Part shown: piece by piece, positions 1 through 8,894 of the stretch | Numbering within the stretch: position 1 is the stretch's first letter | Layout of the letters: the number at the start of each line of letters is the position of its first letter | DNA from: Methylobacterium gregans | GTDB taxonomy: Bacteria > Pseudomonadota > Alphaproteobacteria > Rhizobiales > Beijerinckiaceae | DNA length: 64,000 nt | Reading direction: 5' to 3' | Assembly: GCF_022179245.1 (NCBI RefSeq) | Contig: NZ_BPQM01000030.1 | Span: forward strand, 62,001 to 126,000 | The notes under the pieces: model-generated | Seen by the model: only the letters and a program-made list of their open reading frames with translations | What the model was told of the DNA's origin: nothing | Database searches by the model: none | Translations under genes and position numbers: made by a program

Positions 1-737
1 ATCACGGCCTGGGCGATCGGCTTCGGGTAGGGCTCGAAGCGGCGGAAGCGCAGGTCGATCGGATCGACGTAGGGGATGCGCTTCGAGCGCTCGCGCAGCA
101 GCGCCAGGGATTGCACGAGGTCTGCGCGCTCGGGCGCCTCCTCGGGTAGGGCTTCGATGCGCGCCTCCAGCGCCGCGATTTCCTCGGGTTTCGGGCGCTT
201 CAGGGCGATGCGCCGGGACATTGAGTTCCGCAGCGTCCGGCCGAGCGCGAGGTTGGCGGGCGAGCCGGTCACCGTGTAGCCGGCCCGGCGCATGCCCTCG
301 GTCTCGACCACGGCGAGGCGGCGCTTGGCGAGGTCGGGAAGCTCCAGATCTTCTAGGAAGAGCTCCAGAAATTCCTCGCGGGTGAGCACGAACCGGAAGG
401 CGTCCTCGCTGTTCTCGCCGCCCTCGCCCCCTTCGCCGGAGCCGCGGCCCCCTCCCCCGCCGGGCGGGCGCTCGATCGTGTCGCCCTCCACGTAGGTCTT
501 GTTGCCGGGCAGGATATGGTCCTGCAGGCCGGTGCCGGGCTGGCGCGCGAAGCGGGGCTCGCGCACCCCGTCCGCCGGCACCGAGACGCGGCCGTCCTTG
601 CCGAGATCCTTGATGTCGCGCTCGCGGGCGGATTCGCGCACGGCCCGCTGGGCCACATCCTTCACGCGGCGGAGGAAGCGCTGCCGATTGGGGAGGCTCT
701 TGCCCCCGGGATTGAGCCGACGGTCGACGATGTGCAT
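1..737 (-). CDS. yeaH: YeaH/YhbH-type DUF444 protein (C-terminus beyond window)
   Basis: About 245 residues of the N-terminal part of a DUF444 (UPF0229) protein; the rest lies left of the window. The start MHIVDRRLNPGGKS, followed by a basic arginine-rich stretch and a Gly/Pro-rich linker (around residues 80-105), is typical of YeaH. In the family a von Willebrand A-like domain follows later. The gene lies 113 bp downstream of prkA on the same strand, reproducing the conserved yeaG-yeaH pair (often followed by spoVR), which is linked to stress and stationary-phase signalling. YeaH is thought to work with the PrkA kinase, but its biochemical role is not settled. ATG at 737 is the first start that yields the family N-terminus. 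Confidence 0.9.
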   Translation of the reverse strand, partial: MHIVDRRLNPGGKSLPNRQRFLRRVKDVAQRAVRESARERDIKDLGKDGRVSVPADGVREPRFARQPGTGLQDHILPGNKTYVEGDTIERPPGGGGGRGSGEGGEGGENSEDAFRFVLTREEFLELFLEDLELPDLAKRRLAVVETEGMRRAGYTVTGSPANLALGRTLRNSMSRRIALKRPKPEEIAALEARIEALPEEAPERADLVQSLALLRERSKRIPYVDPIDLRFRRFEPYPKPIAQAV

Positions 738-850
738 TCGGTGTCCGAACCCTCGTCCGCTTGTTCATTCCGGCCGGCCATCATCGCCGGCCGGCCGCTC
801 GAAACTATGGCGGCTTGAGGGTCAGGCCGGCTGGGGCCGGCCGAAACGCC

Positions 851-2803
851 TCACCCCGCCTGCTTCACCCGCATGTACCACTCGACCAGACGGCGGACCT
901 GCCGCTCGGTGTAGCCGCGCTCGACCATGCGCTCGACGAATTCGCCGTGCTTCTTCTCGGTCTCGCCGTCCTTCTTGGAGCCGAAGGAGATGACCGGCAG
1001 GAGCTCCTCCACCTGGGAGAACATCCGCCGCTCGATCACCTCGCGAAGCTTCTCGTAGCTCGTCCAGCTCGGGTTGCGGCCGCCGTGCTGCGCCCGGGAG
1101 CGCAGGGCGAACTTCACCACCTCGTTGCGGAAGTCCTTCGGGTTGGCGATGCCGGCGGGCTTCTCGATCTTGGTCAGCTCTTGGTTCAGGAGCTCGCGGT
1201 TGAGGAGCTGGCCGGTCTCCGCGTCCTTGAAGTCCTGATCCTCGATCCAGGCGTCCGCGTAATCGATGTAGCGGTCGAACAGGTTCTGCCCGTAATCGTG
1301 ATACGATTCGAGATAGGCCTTCTGGATCTCGTGGCCGATGAACTCGGCGTAGCGCGGCGCGAGCTCTGTCTTGATGAACTCCAAGTAGCGCTTTTCGGTT
1401 TCCGGCGGTAGTTGCTCGCGCTTGAGCGCCTGTTCCAGCACGTACATCAGGTGCACGGGGTCGGCCGAGACCTCCGTGGTGTCGTGGTTGAAGGTCGCGG
1501 CCAGCACCTTGAAGGCGAAGCGGGTCGAGATCCCGTCCATGCCCTCGTCGACGCCCGCGGTGTCCTTGTACTCCTGCATCGAGCGGGCGCGGGGATCGAC
1601 CTCGCGGAGCGACTCGCCGTCGTAGACCCGCATCTTGGAGAACAGGTTCGAGTTCGCGTGCTCGCGCAGCCGCGAGAGCACCGAGAATCGGGCCAGCATC
1701 TCCAGGGTGCCGGGCGCGCAGGCGGCGGTCGAGAGTTCCGAACCCGTGATCAGCTTGTCGTAGATGCGCTGCTCCTCGGTGACCCGGAGGCAGTACGGCA
1801 CCTTGATCACGTAGATGCGGTCGATGAAGGCCTCGTTGTTCTTGTTGGTCTTGAAGCTCTGCCACTCGGCCTCGTTCGAGTGGGCGAGGATCACGCCCGT
1901 GAACGGGATCGCGCCGATATTCTCGGTGCCGACGTAGTTGCCCTCCTGCGTCGCCGTGAGCAGCGGGTGGAGCATCTTGATGGGCGCCTTGAACATCTCG
2001 ACGAACTCCAGGACACCCTGGTTCGCCCGGTTCAGTCCACCCGAGTAGGAGTACGCATCCGGGTCCGCCTGGCTGAGGGTCTCGAGGCGGCGGATGTCGA
2101 CCTTGCCGACGAGCGAGGAGATGTCCTGGTTGTTCTCGTCGCCGGGCTCGGTCTTGGCGATGCCGATCTGGCGCAGGCGCGAGGGCCTGACCTTGATCAC
2201 CTTGAAGCGCGAGATGTCGCCGTTGAACTCGTCGAGGCGCTTGAGGGCCCAGGGGCTCATCAACCCGGTGAGGCGCCGGCGCGGGATGCCGTAGCGGCTC
2301 TGGATCTCGGCGCCCATGGTCTCGGGGTCGAAGAGACCCAGCGGGCTCTCGAAGACCGGCGAGACCTCGTCGCCCGCCTTCAGCACGTAGATGGGATGGA
2401 CCTCCATCAGCGCCTTGAGGCGCTCGGCGAGGGACGACTTGCCGCCGCCGACGGGGCCCAGCAGGTAGAGGATCTGCTTGCGCTCCTCCAACCCCTGCGC
2501 GGCGTGGCGGAAGAACGAGACGATCCGCTCGATCGTCTCCTCCATGCCGTAGAACTCGGCAAAGGCCGGGTAGGTCCGGATGGTCCGGTTCATGAAGATC
2601 CGGCCGAGGCGCGAATCCTTGGCGGTGTCGATGAACTCGGGCTTGCCGATGGCCTCCAGGATGCGCTCGGCCGCGGAGGCGTACATCAGCGGCTCGTCGC
2701 GGCAGGCCTCCAGATACTCGGAGAGGGTCATCTCCGTGTCGCGGCGCGCCTCGTAGCCTCTGGCGAAGCTCTGGAAAAGGTCGTTCGTCGCATGCATCGG
2801 CAT
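851..2803 (-). CDS. prkA: PrkA/YeaG family serine protein kinase
   Basis: 650 residues, the usual length for PrkA. An AAA-like domain with a P-loop (GPVGGGKS, residues 116-123) comes first and a C-terminal PrkA kinase-like domain follows. Members have been described as serine protein kinases, and more recently in Bacillus as an AAA+ protease; in enterobacteria YeaG acts in nitrogen and stationary-phase stress responses. Two ATGs (MPMHA) lie at the start; 2803 has a GAGAGGG ribosome-binding sequence about 7 nt upstream and is preferred over 2797. It heads an operon with the DUF444 gene downstream. Which activity this protein has cannot be read from the sequence. Confidence 0.95.
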   Translation of the reverse strand: MPMHATNDLFQSFARGYEARRDTEMTLSEYLEACRDEPLMYASAAERILEAIGKPEFIDTAKDSRLGRIFMNRTIRTYPAFAEFYGMEETIERIVSFFRHAAQGLEERKQILYLLGPVGGGKSSLAERLKALMEVHPIYVLKAGDEVSPVFESPLGLFDPETMGAEIQSRYGIPRRRLTGLMSPWALKRLDEFNGDISRFKVIKVRPSRLRQIGIAKTEPGDENNQDISSLVGKVDIRRLETLSQADPDAYSYSGGLNRANQGVLEFVEMFKAPIKMLHPLLTATQEGNYVGTENIGAIPFTGVILAHSNEAEWQSFKTNKNNEAFIDRIYVIKVPYCLRVTEEQRIYDKLITGSELSTAACAPGTLEMLARFSVLSRLREHANSNLFSKMRVYDGESLREVDPRARSMQEYKDTAGVDEGMDGISTRFAFKVLAATFNHDTTEVSADPVHLMYVLEQALKREQLPPETEKRYLEFIKTELAPRYAEFIGHEIQKAYLESYHDYGQNLFDRYIDYADAWIEDQDFKDAETGQLLNRELLNQELTKIEKPAGIANPKDFRNEVVKFALRSRAQHGGRNPSWTSYEKLREVIERRMFSQVEELLPVISFGSKKDGETEKKHGEFVERMVERGYTERQVRRLVEWYMRVKQAG

Positions 2804-3067
2804 TCGATAACCCTCTCAGACCACGGTTAGCTTCATCCTGTCCTGGCCCGGATGCAACTGACAGGCCCGCTTTTGTCGCACTGCGACGGAGACGCCGCAG
2901 CGGCGTGTGCCGCCTGCAACACTCCGCCTTTCGGCGGGCCGGATCAACAGTCTTCCGGCTCGCTTGCGCGAGGCTGAGCGGCCACGGGGCCCCGGGAGGT
3001 CCTGCGGCCGGTCATGGACGAGCGGTCGATTGTGCAGCGCACAACGAGCCCGATGCGCCGCGAGGCC

Positions 3068-3508
3068 TCAGAGATCGTTGCTCTCCTTCTTGGCGTCGCC
3101 CCCGCCCTTGGAGGCAGCCTCGACCGTGATCTTGAAGACCCGGGTCTGAACGTCGCCGTCGGCGCTCTTCACCTCGAAGGTCAGCTCGTCCGAGCCGGTG
3201 AAGCCGTCCTTGGGCTGGTAGAACACGCCCATCACGCCGGCCTCCTTGTTCGGGCAACGGAAGCTCGCCGGGGTCTTCTGCTTGCCGGCCTTCACGATCA
3301 CCGCGCCGTTCTTTGGGTAGGCCGAGAACCGGAATTCCGGCATCGGGCCCTCGGAGCAATCCTTCTTCAGGTTCGGCGTGACGAGGAGCCGGCCCGTCTT
3401 GCCGGAGGCCACCGTCTCGGTCTTCTGGACCGTCTCGGCCTGGACAGGGCCTGCGGCGATCAGGAGGCCGCCAGCGACGAGCGCGGCGAGCGGGCGGACG
3501 AAGGTCAT
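3068..3508 (-). CDS. Secreted protein of unknown function (Ig-like fold possible)
   Basis: 146 residues with a clear Sec signal peptide (MTFVRPLAALVAGGLLIAAG, cleavage near VQA-ET). The mature part contains a repeated 'pKnGaviv' and 'FtGsDeltFev' type pattern, resembling bacterial Ig-like or cadherin-like repeats. Mature cysteines near residues 68 and 100 could form a disulfide. The start at 3508 is chosen because it gives the signal peptide and has a GGGGAGAG ribosome-binding sequence just upstream; the longer open frame to 3640 is Arg/Pro-rich and looks like non-coding read-through. No specific function is recognised. It stands alone, likely in the periplasm. Confidence 0.75.
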   Translation of the reverse strand: MTFVRPLAALVAGGLLIAAGPVQAETVQKTETVASGKTGRLLVTPNLKKDCSEGPMPEFRFSAYPKNGAVIVKAGKQKTPASFRCPNKEAGVMGVFYQPKDGFTGSDELTFEVKSADGDVQTRVFKITVEAASKGGGDAKKESNDL

Positions 3509-3636
3509 GCTGGGCTCTCCCCTGGAGCGTTCTCGAACCGGCGCCGGCTGCGCCGGGACACGCCATGTGGGGAGGCGGCGGCACGCCGTCGAGGGGCGAC
3601 GTGGCTCGGCAGCGCGCCGGGCGGACGGCGCCGGGC

Positions 3637-4056
3637 TCAATCCTGGAGGGTGGCCGCGACGATGCCGGTCACCCGCGCGAGGACGGCGGGCTCCAGCTCG
3701 TCCTTCAGCATCGCGGCGAGCCGCTCCTCGACGCGGACCCGCTCGCCCGCGTCGGCGAGGGGCGTGACGGGGATGTCCGCCTCGTCGATGCGGCAGACCC
3801 GGCGAATGGTCTCGGCGGCGGCGAGCAGCGCCGCCCGGTCGGCGGGACCCATCTCCCAGAGCGGGTTGCGCAGGCGGCTGATCACCCGCCTCGCGTCGCG
3901 GTAGGCGTGGTCGGCCTGGGTCGCCGCCTCGATGCGGCTGGCGAGATAGACGAGTTCCAGCACCTCGGAGGCCGCCTGCGGGCAGCTTCGGACGACCCGC
4001 ATCAGGCGGCTCGTCAGTTCCTGGGTCGGCGAGAGCGGTCTGTGAGGCGCCTTCAT
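3637..4056 (-). CDS. Conserved hypothetical protein
   Basis: 139 residues from ATG 4056 (MKAPHRPLSPTQELTSRLMR). The protein is predicted to be almost all helical, with many Ala, Arg and Leu and no membrane segment or signal peptide. No known motif was recognised. The start upstream at 4203 is possible but adds an Arg/Cys-rich stretch that does not look coding. It is cytoplasmic and monocistronic as far as can be seen. The function is unknown. Confidence 0.55.
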   Translation of the reverse strand: MKAPHRPLSPTQELTSRLMRVVRSCPQAASEVLELVYLASRIEAATQADHAYRDARRVISRLRNPLWEMGPADRAALLAAAETIRRVCRIDEADIPVTPLADAGERVRVEERLAAMLKDELEPAVLARVTGIVAATLQD

Positions 4057-4308
4057 GCGCCCGTCAACGCCGGTCCTCCCGCAAAGTTTCGCGCTCCGCC
4101 GGGCGGAAAAGCTGGTGGCGGCACAATGGGTTGCGCGCCATTGATCTGGCGATCGCGCCGCCTTCCCGTGTCGGCGGTCAGGGCACCAGCAGAGAATGGG
4201 CATCCTGCCTCGGCCCGGGCGAGAACCGCGCTGCGCCTCCTCTCCCGCCTCCGCGCCCGCTCGGCATCTGCGATCGCCCTTCCGTGCGGAGATGGGAAGC
4301 GACGCAGC

Positions 4309-4776
4309 CTATTCCGGCCTCCGCCGCAAAGCCGCCAGCGCGTCGCGGCAGGCGTGGAGTTCGGCCAGCACCGCCTCCAGCAGCGCGCGCTGTGGCACGT
4401 CCGGCACGGGCGGCGCCGCGTCCCGCTGGGTCTCCGGCGCCTCGGGGGCCGCCGCCACGGCCTCGCCCCGGCCGACCGCCTGGACGAAGCGGACGCCGTT
4501 CTCCCGCAGCACCCGCTGGGCGCCCTGGATCGTGTAGCGCTGCACGTGCAGCAGATGACGGATGCCGGCGATCAGCGCGACGTCCTCGGGCCGGTAGTAG
4601 CGCCGTCCGCCCGCGCGCTTCAGGGGCCGCACCTGCCCGAACCGCGTCTCCCAGAAGCGCAGCACGTGCTGGGGCACGTCGAGCGCCTCCGAGACCTCGC
4701 TGATCGTCCGGAAGGCGCCGGCCTGCTTCGCACCGGGCTCGTCGGCGGGGATCGCGGCGGGAGGCGCTGGCGGCAT
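4309..4776 (-). CDS. MerR family transcriptional regulator
   Basis: 155 residues from ATG 4776. A MerR-type winged helix-turn-helix occupies about residues 18-85: [20 protein letters not shown], then WETRF and the '[11 protein letters not shown]' wing. The C-terminal part (Ala/Arg-rich, about 60 residues) has no conserved cysteines or effector domain, so metal sensing is unlikely. This short MerR type is common in alphaproteobacteria, often next to ihfA, but ihfA is not present here; the neighbour upstream is rpsD. The target promoter is not evident. Confidence 0.88.
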   Translation of the reverse strand: MPPAPPAAIPADEPGAKQAGAFRTISEVSEALDVPQHVLRFWETRFGQVRPLKRAGGRRYYRPEDVALIAGIRHLLHVQRYTIQGAQRVLRENGVRFVQAVGRGEAVAAAPEAPETQRDAAPPVPDVPQRALLEAVLAELHACRDALAALRRRPE

Positions 4777-4865
4777 GACGGATCCTGGCAGGGCGGCGCG
4801 GACGAACCGCCCGCGGGCGCGATCATAGGCCGGCCCCGCAGATCGCGGCCAGGGCGCGCCCAAAA

Positions 4866-4900
4866 AGAAAGGCCCGCGGAGAACCGCGGGCCTCTCTGTA
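4866..4900 (-). terminator. Rho-independent terminator of rpsD
   Basis: Inverted repeat aggcccgcgg / ccgcgggcct with a 4-nt loop; read on the minus strand the stem is followed by TTTCTTTTTG. It lies just downstream of the rpsD stop codon. Confidence 0.85.
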
Positions 4901-4933
4901 TCCTGGGTCGCGGCCCGGATGGGCCGCGCCGCC

Positions 4934-5551
4934 TCAGCGCGAGTAGAACTCGATGACGAGGTTCGGCTCCATCTGCACCGGGTAGGGCACCTCGGAGAGG
5001 CCCGGCACGCGGGTGACGCGGGCGGTCATCTTCTGGTGATCGACCTCGATGTAGTCCGGCACGTCGCGCTCGGCGAGCTGGGTGGCGACCACCACGAACT
5101 CGAACTGGCGGGCGGCCTCGCGCACCTCGATCACGTCGCCGGGCTTCACGAGGTAGCTCGGGATGTTCACCCGCTGGCCGTTCACCTTGATGTGGCCGTG
5201 GTTGATGAACTGACGGGCGGCGAACGGGGTCGCGACGAACTTCGAGCGGTAGACGACCGCGTCGAGGCGGCGCTCCAGAAGGCCGATCAGGTTCTCGCCC
5301 GAGTCGCCGCGCAGGCGGATCGCCTCGGCGTAGTAGCGGCGGAACTGCTTCTCGGTGATGTTGCCGTAGTAGCCCTTGAGCTTCTGCTTGGCGCGCAGCT
5401 GCGTGCCGAAGTCGCTCATCTTGCCCTTGCGGCGCTGGCCGTGCTGGCCGGGGCCGTACTCGCGGCGGTTCACGGGGCTCTTCGGGCGGCCCCAGATATT
5501 CTGGCCCATGCGGCGATCGAGCTTGTGCTTCGCCTGAACGCGCTTCGACAT
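4934..5551 (-). CDS. rpsD: 30S ribosomal protein S4
   Basis: 205 residues, the standard S4 length, from ATG 5551 ([21 protein letters not shown]). It contains the N-terminal S4 domain and the S4-type RNA-binding domain around residues 95-155 ([23 protein letters not shown]). S4 nucleates assembly of the 30S body by binding 16S rRNA and in many bacteria represses its own operon. The cysteine zinc knuckle found in some S4 proteins is absent, as usual in alphaproteobacteria. It is monocistronic and ends in a strong terminator. The longer open frame upstream to 5731 has no coding character. Confidence 0.98.
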   Translation of the reverse strand: MSKRVQAKHKLDRRMGQNIWGRPKSPVNRREYGPGQHGQRRKGKMSDFGTQLRAKQKLKGYYGNITEKQFRRYYAEAIRLRGDSGENLIGLLERRLDAVVYRSKFVATPFAARQFINHGHIKVNGQRVNIPSYLVKPGDVIEVREAARQFEFVVVATQLAERDVPDYIEVDHQKMTARVTRVPGLSEVPYPVQMEPNLVIEFYSR

Positions 5552-5660
5552 CGCGGTTCCTCTGTTGTCTGTTCGTGCTTCGAGGAACGCGCCCTCCTCT
5601 CCCCCGGCCGGAGCCGAGCGGGGCGACAGGGCGGGGTTGAGGCCGCCCACGGGTGCGTTG

Positions 5661-5692
5661 AAAATGCAGCGGGGCCCCTCATCGGAGCCCCG
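5661..5692 (-). terminator. Probable terminator of the porin gene at 5747-6598
   Basis: CGGGGC / GCCCCG stem (5670-5675 with 5687-5692) followed on the minus strand by CTGCATTTTC. The T-tract is short, so this is a modest prediction. Confidence 0.5.
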
Positions 5693-5746
5693 CGACGGCG
5701 CGTCTGTAGTGCAGACGGCCGGCTCGGTCAACCTGCGACTGGATCG

Positions 5747-6598
5747 TCAGTTGCCGTATGGGTTGTACGGGTTGGCGGCCCCGAGATGGGGCAGGCCCGC
5801 GAAGGCGTAGCGCAGGCCGATGCGGAACTCGTTCGCCGTGAGGTCTTTTAGGCGGGTGCCGTAACCGTAGGCGTCGAGGCCCGTGCGCAGCTTGCCGAGA
5901 TCGACGTAGCGGTAGGCCGCGTCGATGCTCAGCCCGTGGCCGAGATCGTAGGACAGGCCGGCGGTGAGCGCCCAGGCGAGGGACGCGACGGCCCGCTTCG
6001 GCCGCAGCACGGGGTCGCGCGGGCCGGTGCCGGGGGAGCCGTCGCAGCCGTCGATGAAGCAGGTCGTCTGCGTGTAGTTGCGGGAGGTGCCGATGTCGGC
6101 GACGCCGACGCCCGCGCCGATATAGGGGGTCAGCCCCCACCACGTGCCGAGATCGGCGTAGACGTTGACGAGAGCGGTGAGCGCGTCGACGCGGCCGGTC
6201 TCGATGTTGCCGCCGGTCACGAAGTTCGAGCGCGACGAGAAGGCGCTGAAGCGGCTCGGGCCGCGCTGGTCGATCGTGGCGTCGATGCGCAGCCACGGGT
6301 TCACCCGGTAGCCGACGCCACCGCCGTAGCCGCCCGTGTCGCCGACCCGCAGGCCGACGAAGGGCGGCCGGTCAGGGTCGCTCGGGTCGGCCGGGGTGTC
6401 GTCATGGGGACGGCCGTAGCTCGCGTGGGTGAAATCGCCGCGCAGGTACCAGCCCGAGCCGATCTCGACCGGCGCCGGAGCCTCGACCGGCGGGGGAGGC
6501 GGCGGCATTGTCGGCAAGAGGTCGGCGGCCGCGGCCTCGTGAAGGGAGCCGGCGAGCGCGAGCAGAGCGCAGATCGGCAGACGTGTAGACGCAACCAT
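5747..6598 (-). CDS. Outer-membrane beta-barrel protein (Omp25/Omp31-like porin family)
   Basis: 283 residues from ATG 6598. A signal peptide (MVASTRLPICALLALAGSLH..., cleavage after AAA) is followed by a proline-rich linker (PTMPPPPPPVEAPAP) and then an eight-stranded barrel-type domain beginning GSGWYLRGDF and ending NEFRIGLRYAF. This is the pattern of the Rhizobiales Omp25/Omp31 outer-membrane family. It is a paralogue of the next upstream gene (6871-7797), sharing the leader, Pro-rich linker and GWYLRG start of the barrel. A CtrA-type box lies 111 bp before its start. It probably has a structural or porin role in the outer membrane; the solute is unknown. Confidence 0.85.
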   Translation of the reverse strand: MVASTRLPICALLALAGSLHEAAAADLLPTMPPPPPPVEAPAPVEIGSGWYLRGDFTHASYGRPHDDTPADPSDPDRPPFVGLRVGDTGGYGGGVGYRVNPWLRIDATIDQRGPSRFSAFSSRSNFVTGGNIETGRVDALTALVNVYADLGTWWGLTPYIGAGVGVADIGTSRNYTQTTCFIDGCDGSPGTGPRDPVLRPKRAVASLAWALTAGLSYDLGHGLSIDAAYRYVDLGKLRTGLDAYGYGTRLKDLTANEFRIGLRYAFAGLPHLGAANPYNPYGN

Positions 6599-6708
6599 GG
6601 ATCGTCCCGACGCTTGGGCCCGGCGAGCTCGATGACCTCGCGCAGGCGGCGGACCAGAGGCCCGGGGAGCCGGACGGACCGGCTGGATCGAATAGTGACA
6701 AACAAGAG

Positions 6709-6724
6709 TTAGGAGGGACTTAAC
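6709..6724 (+). promoter_or_regulatory. CtrA-type box upstream of porin gene
   Basis: TTAG-N7-TTAAC, one base from the TTAA-N7-TTAAC consensus of the cell-cycle regulator CtrA. It also sits inside a GTTAGG...CCTAAC inverted repeat. It is 111 bp upstream of the ATG at 6598. Binding is inferred from the motif only. Confidence 0.5.
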
Positions 6725-6813
6725 CCTAACGGGCGCGCTCGCCGCAGGCCGCACCAGAGCGCCACCGAGTCTCATCCGGCAGGCCTGCCTGGGACGTCCA
6801 CCTGAAACCGCGA

Positions 6814-6841
6814 GGGGCGGCGCGTGGATTCGCGCCGCCCC
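6814..6841 (-). terminator. Hairpin downstream of the second porin gene
   Basis: Perfect 11-bp stem GGGGCGGCGCG / CGCGCCGCCCC with a 6-nt loop, 30 bp after the stop codon at 6871. On the minus strand it is followed by a weak T-run (gcggtttc), so termination efficiency is uncertain. Confidence 0.5.
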
Positions 6842-6870
6842 CGGAGCCGCTCGGGTCTTCCCGACGGCCG

Positions 6871-7797
6871 TCAGTACTTGCGCACCAGCGGGCCGGGCGG
6901 AGGCGGGGGCGCATACTCGGCCATCAGCGGCGGCAGCGGGGCCGCGACGACGCCGCCCAGCAGGTAGCGGAAGCCGAGCCGCACGTCGTGCGCCTCGATG
7001 TTCTTGAACTTGTAGACCGTGCCGGGGCACCCGTCGCTGCCGAAGCAGTTCAGGCTGGCGGTCTTGACGCTGCCGAGGTTGAGGTACTCGTAGGCCAGTT
7101 CCAGCCGCAGGTTCGGGGTCACCGCGTAGCCGAGGCCGGCGTGCAGCCCCCAGGCGAAGGTCGTGGTGTCGCTCGGGCGGATCACGCCCGCCCCGCCCGC
7201 CGCGGTCCCGGCGCCCAGGTCGGTGATCGTGCCGAGGTGGTGGAAGGCGGCGCCGACCGAGCCGCCGGCGAAGAACGACACGCCGTTCCAGGTGAAGACA
7301 TCGTAGGAGCCGCGGGCCATCGCGACGATCGAGGAGATGTGGCCGGTGTAGAGGTCGAGCCCCTTGCCGGGCGACTTGCAGTACCCGTCCGCGTCGAAGT
7401 TCGCGTTGAAGCAGCCCGCGTAGCTCTCGCCGAAGCGCAGGGTTGCGGAGGTGCGGTACTGGGCCACCGCCTCCAGGCGCAGGCCGTTGCCGAACTCGTA
7501 GCCGAAGCCGCCGCCCGCGAAGGCCTGATCACCGATCTCGCGGTACTCCTCGTGGTAGCCGCCCTTCGGCCCCTCGAAGCCGGCCTTGTCGTAACCCTCG
7601 AACTTGTTGAGGCGCAGCGCGCTCACGCCGACCTCACCGCGCAGGTACCAGCCGCCGCCGACATCCACGACCGGGGGCGGCAGCGGCGGAGGCGGGGGCG
7701 GCGGCAGCAGATCGGCGGCCTGTGCGAGGCAGGGCGCGCCGACGCTCGCAGCGAGCGTGAGGCAGCGCACCAAGGCCGGAAGCTTGGGGCGGGCCAT
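6871..7797 (-). CDS. Outer-membrane beta-barrel protein (tandem paralogue)
   Basis: 308 residues from ATG 7797, which has AAGGA 8-9 nt upstream; a GTG at 7812 in the same frame is less likely. A signal peptide (MARPKLPALVRCLTLAASVG..., cleavage after AQA) is followed by a run of prolines (DLLPPPPPPPLPPP) and a barrel domain starting GGGWYLRGEVG and ending HDVRLGFRYLLGG. The very C-terminus adds a Pro-rich tail ending VRKY. Two cysteine pairs (CFNANFDADGYC and CFGSDGC) may form disulfides in exposed loops. It is a paralogue of the gene at 5747-6598 with its own upstream CtrA-type box, so the two genes look separately transcribed. The solute or ligand is unknown. Confidence 0.85.
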   Translation of the reverse strand: MARPKLPALVRCLTLAASVGAPCLAQAADLLPPPPPPPLPPPVVDVGGGWYLRGEVGVSALRLNKFEGYDKAGFEGPKGGYHEEYREIGDQAFAGGGFGYEFGNGLRLEAVAQYRTSATLRFGESYAGCFNANFDADGYCKSPGKGLDLYTGHISSIVAMARGSYDVFTWNGVSFFAGGSVGAAFHHLGTITDLGAGTAAGGAGVIRPSDTTTFAWGLHAGLGYAVTPNLRLELAYEYLNLGSVKTASLNCFGSDGCPGTVYKFKNIEAHDVRLGFRYLLGGVVAAPLPPLMAEYAPPPPPGPLVRKY

Positions 7798-7878
7798 AAA
7801 CAATTCCTTCACTCGAATGCGTGCCGGAAGCTGTGTTGGATGGCTCCGGAGGACATTCGGAAGGATGGACCTAAGAAC

Positions 7879-7894
7879 TTAAGCCGGACTTAAC
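7879..7894 (+). promoter_or_regulatory. Full-consensus CtrA-type box (TTAA-N7-TTAAC)
   Basis: TTAAGCCGGACTTAAC matches the CtrA consensus exactly and is nearly symmetrical, so it reads on both strands. It lies 82 bp upstream of the ATG of the porin gene at 7797, a suitable distance for promoter control. CtrA is the conserved alphaproteobacterial cell-cycle response regulator; binding here is inferred from sequence. Confidence 0.65.
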
Positions 7895-7943
7895 GTTAAA
7901 TGTTAGCCTTGCTGTTTCACGCCCCTGTGAGACCTGCCGCGCC

Positions 7944-8894
7944 TCAGCGCCGGGCGTGCGGGGGATCGCCGAGGAAGAGGCCGTGCCGGCGCAGGCCGTC
8001 CGCGAGCCGGCGTCGCTCCGCCTCGCGCCGAGCGGAGGTCCGGGTCGCCTCGCCCTGGGCGACGCGGAGGATCTCGTAGATCGTGCCGAGCCGGCGCGCG
8101 GTGGCGAGTCCGTCGAGGACGTGCGGGACCCCACCGGCTTGCTCGGGCGCGTCGACGATGGTGCCGACCCATTCCCGGATCGTGCCGTTCTCGTGCTCGA
8201 CCGGCACGCCACGCGCCAGCATCCAGCGGTAGCTGCCGTCCTGATGGCGCACCCGGTAGGCGATCTCCAGGGGCTCGCGGGCGCGCCGCGCCGCAGCCCA
8301 GACTCCGACCGTGCGCGCCCGATCGTCCGGATGCAGCGCATCGAGCCAACCGCGTCCCGTGAACAGCTCCGGCTCCTGGCCGGTGCGCTCGGTCCAGCCG
8401 TAGCTGTGCGTGATCTGGCCGTCGGGCGCAGCGCGCCACTCGATCACGGCGCTCGCCCGCACCAGAGCGAGATAGCGCTGCTCGCTCTCGTGCAGGGCGT
8501 CGCTCGGGCTGGCATGCGCGAAAGAGCCGGCCGGAGCCGCGGGCGGCTCGGCGTCGACACGGCGGAAAACCGGCTCGTAGTGGCCCCGCGGCAACTCGAT
8601 CCGGAGCGGGCGGGCGCAGCCGGGCTCCGCGTAGATGGCGGCGAGCACCCCTCGCAGGCGGCGCGCCTCCACGCGCACGATCGCGTCCGTGACCGGGTCG
8701 AAATCCGCGGCGCGGCCGAGCGCCTGGGTGGCGATCGCGTAAGCCTTCAGCCGGTGGCCGCGCCCTTCGAGGCTCTCGCGCACGACGTAGCCGAGAAAGG
8801 CCGAGAGCTTCGGCGCCTTGCGCATGGCCGGGTGCTTCAGGAGGGCCGCAACCTCCCTGGAAATCTCCTCCCGTTCGATCGTGCTGCGGTTCAT
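7944..8894 (-). CDS. PAS-domain protein with N-terminal winged-helix-like module
   Basis: 316 residues from ATG 8894. Residues about 1-110 form a module (LSAFLGYVVRESL, DPVTDAIVRVEARRLR, IELPRGHYEPVF) seen at the N-terminus of many Bradyrhizobium and Methylobacterium signalling proteins, ahead of TPR, TolB or cyclase domains; it resembles a DNA-binding winged helix. A PAS/PAC domain follows (about 145-260), with the usual 'LHPDDRARTV' and 'RHQDGSYRWMLARG' motifs. No kinase, GGDEF or other output domain is present, only a short Arg-rich helical tail. An upstream in-frame ATG at 8972 is an alternative start. It may be a transcription factor or a scaffold that senses via PAS; the ligand is unknown. 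Confidence 0.75.
   Translation of the reverse strand: MNRSTIEREEISREVAALLKHPAMRKAPKLSAFLGYVVRESLEGRGHRLKAYAIATQALGRAADFDPVTDAIVRVEARRLRGVLAAIYAEPGCARPLRIELPRGHYEPVFRRVDAEPPAAPAGSFAHASPSDALHESEQRYLALVRASAVIEWRAAPDGQITHSYGWTERTGQEPELFTGRGWLDALHPDDRARTVGVWAAARRAREPLEIAYRVRHQDGSYRWMLARGVPVEHENGTIREWVGTIVDAPEQAGGVPHVLDGLATARRLGTIYEILRVAQGEATRTSARREAERRRLADGLRRHGLFLGDPPHARR

Noticed and set aside
1412..2830. 472-codon plus-strand frame opposite prkA
   Set aside because: It mirrors the prkA coding sequence and is low-complexity Glu/Leu/Val/Arg-rich; no start site or motif supports it.
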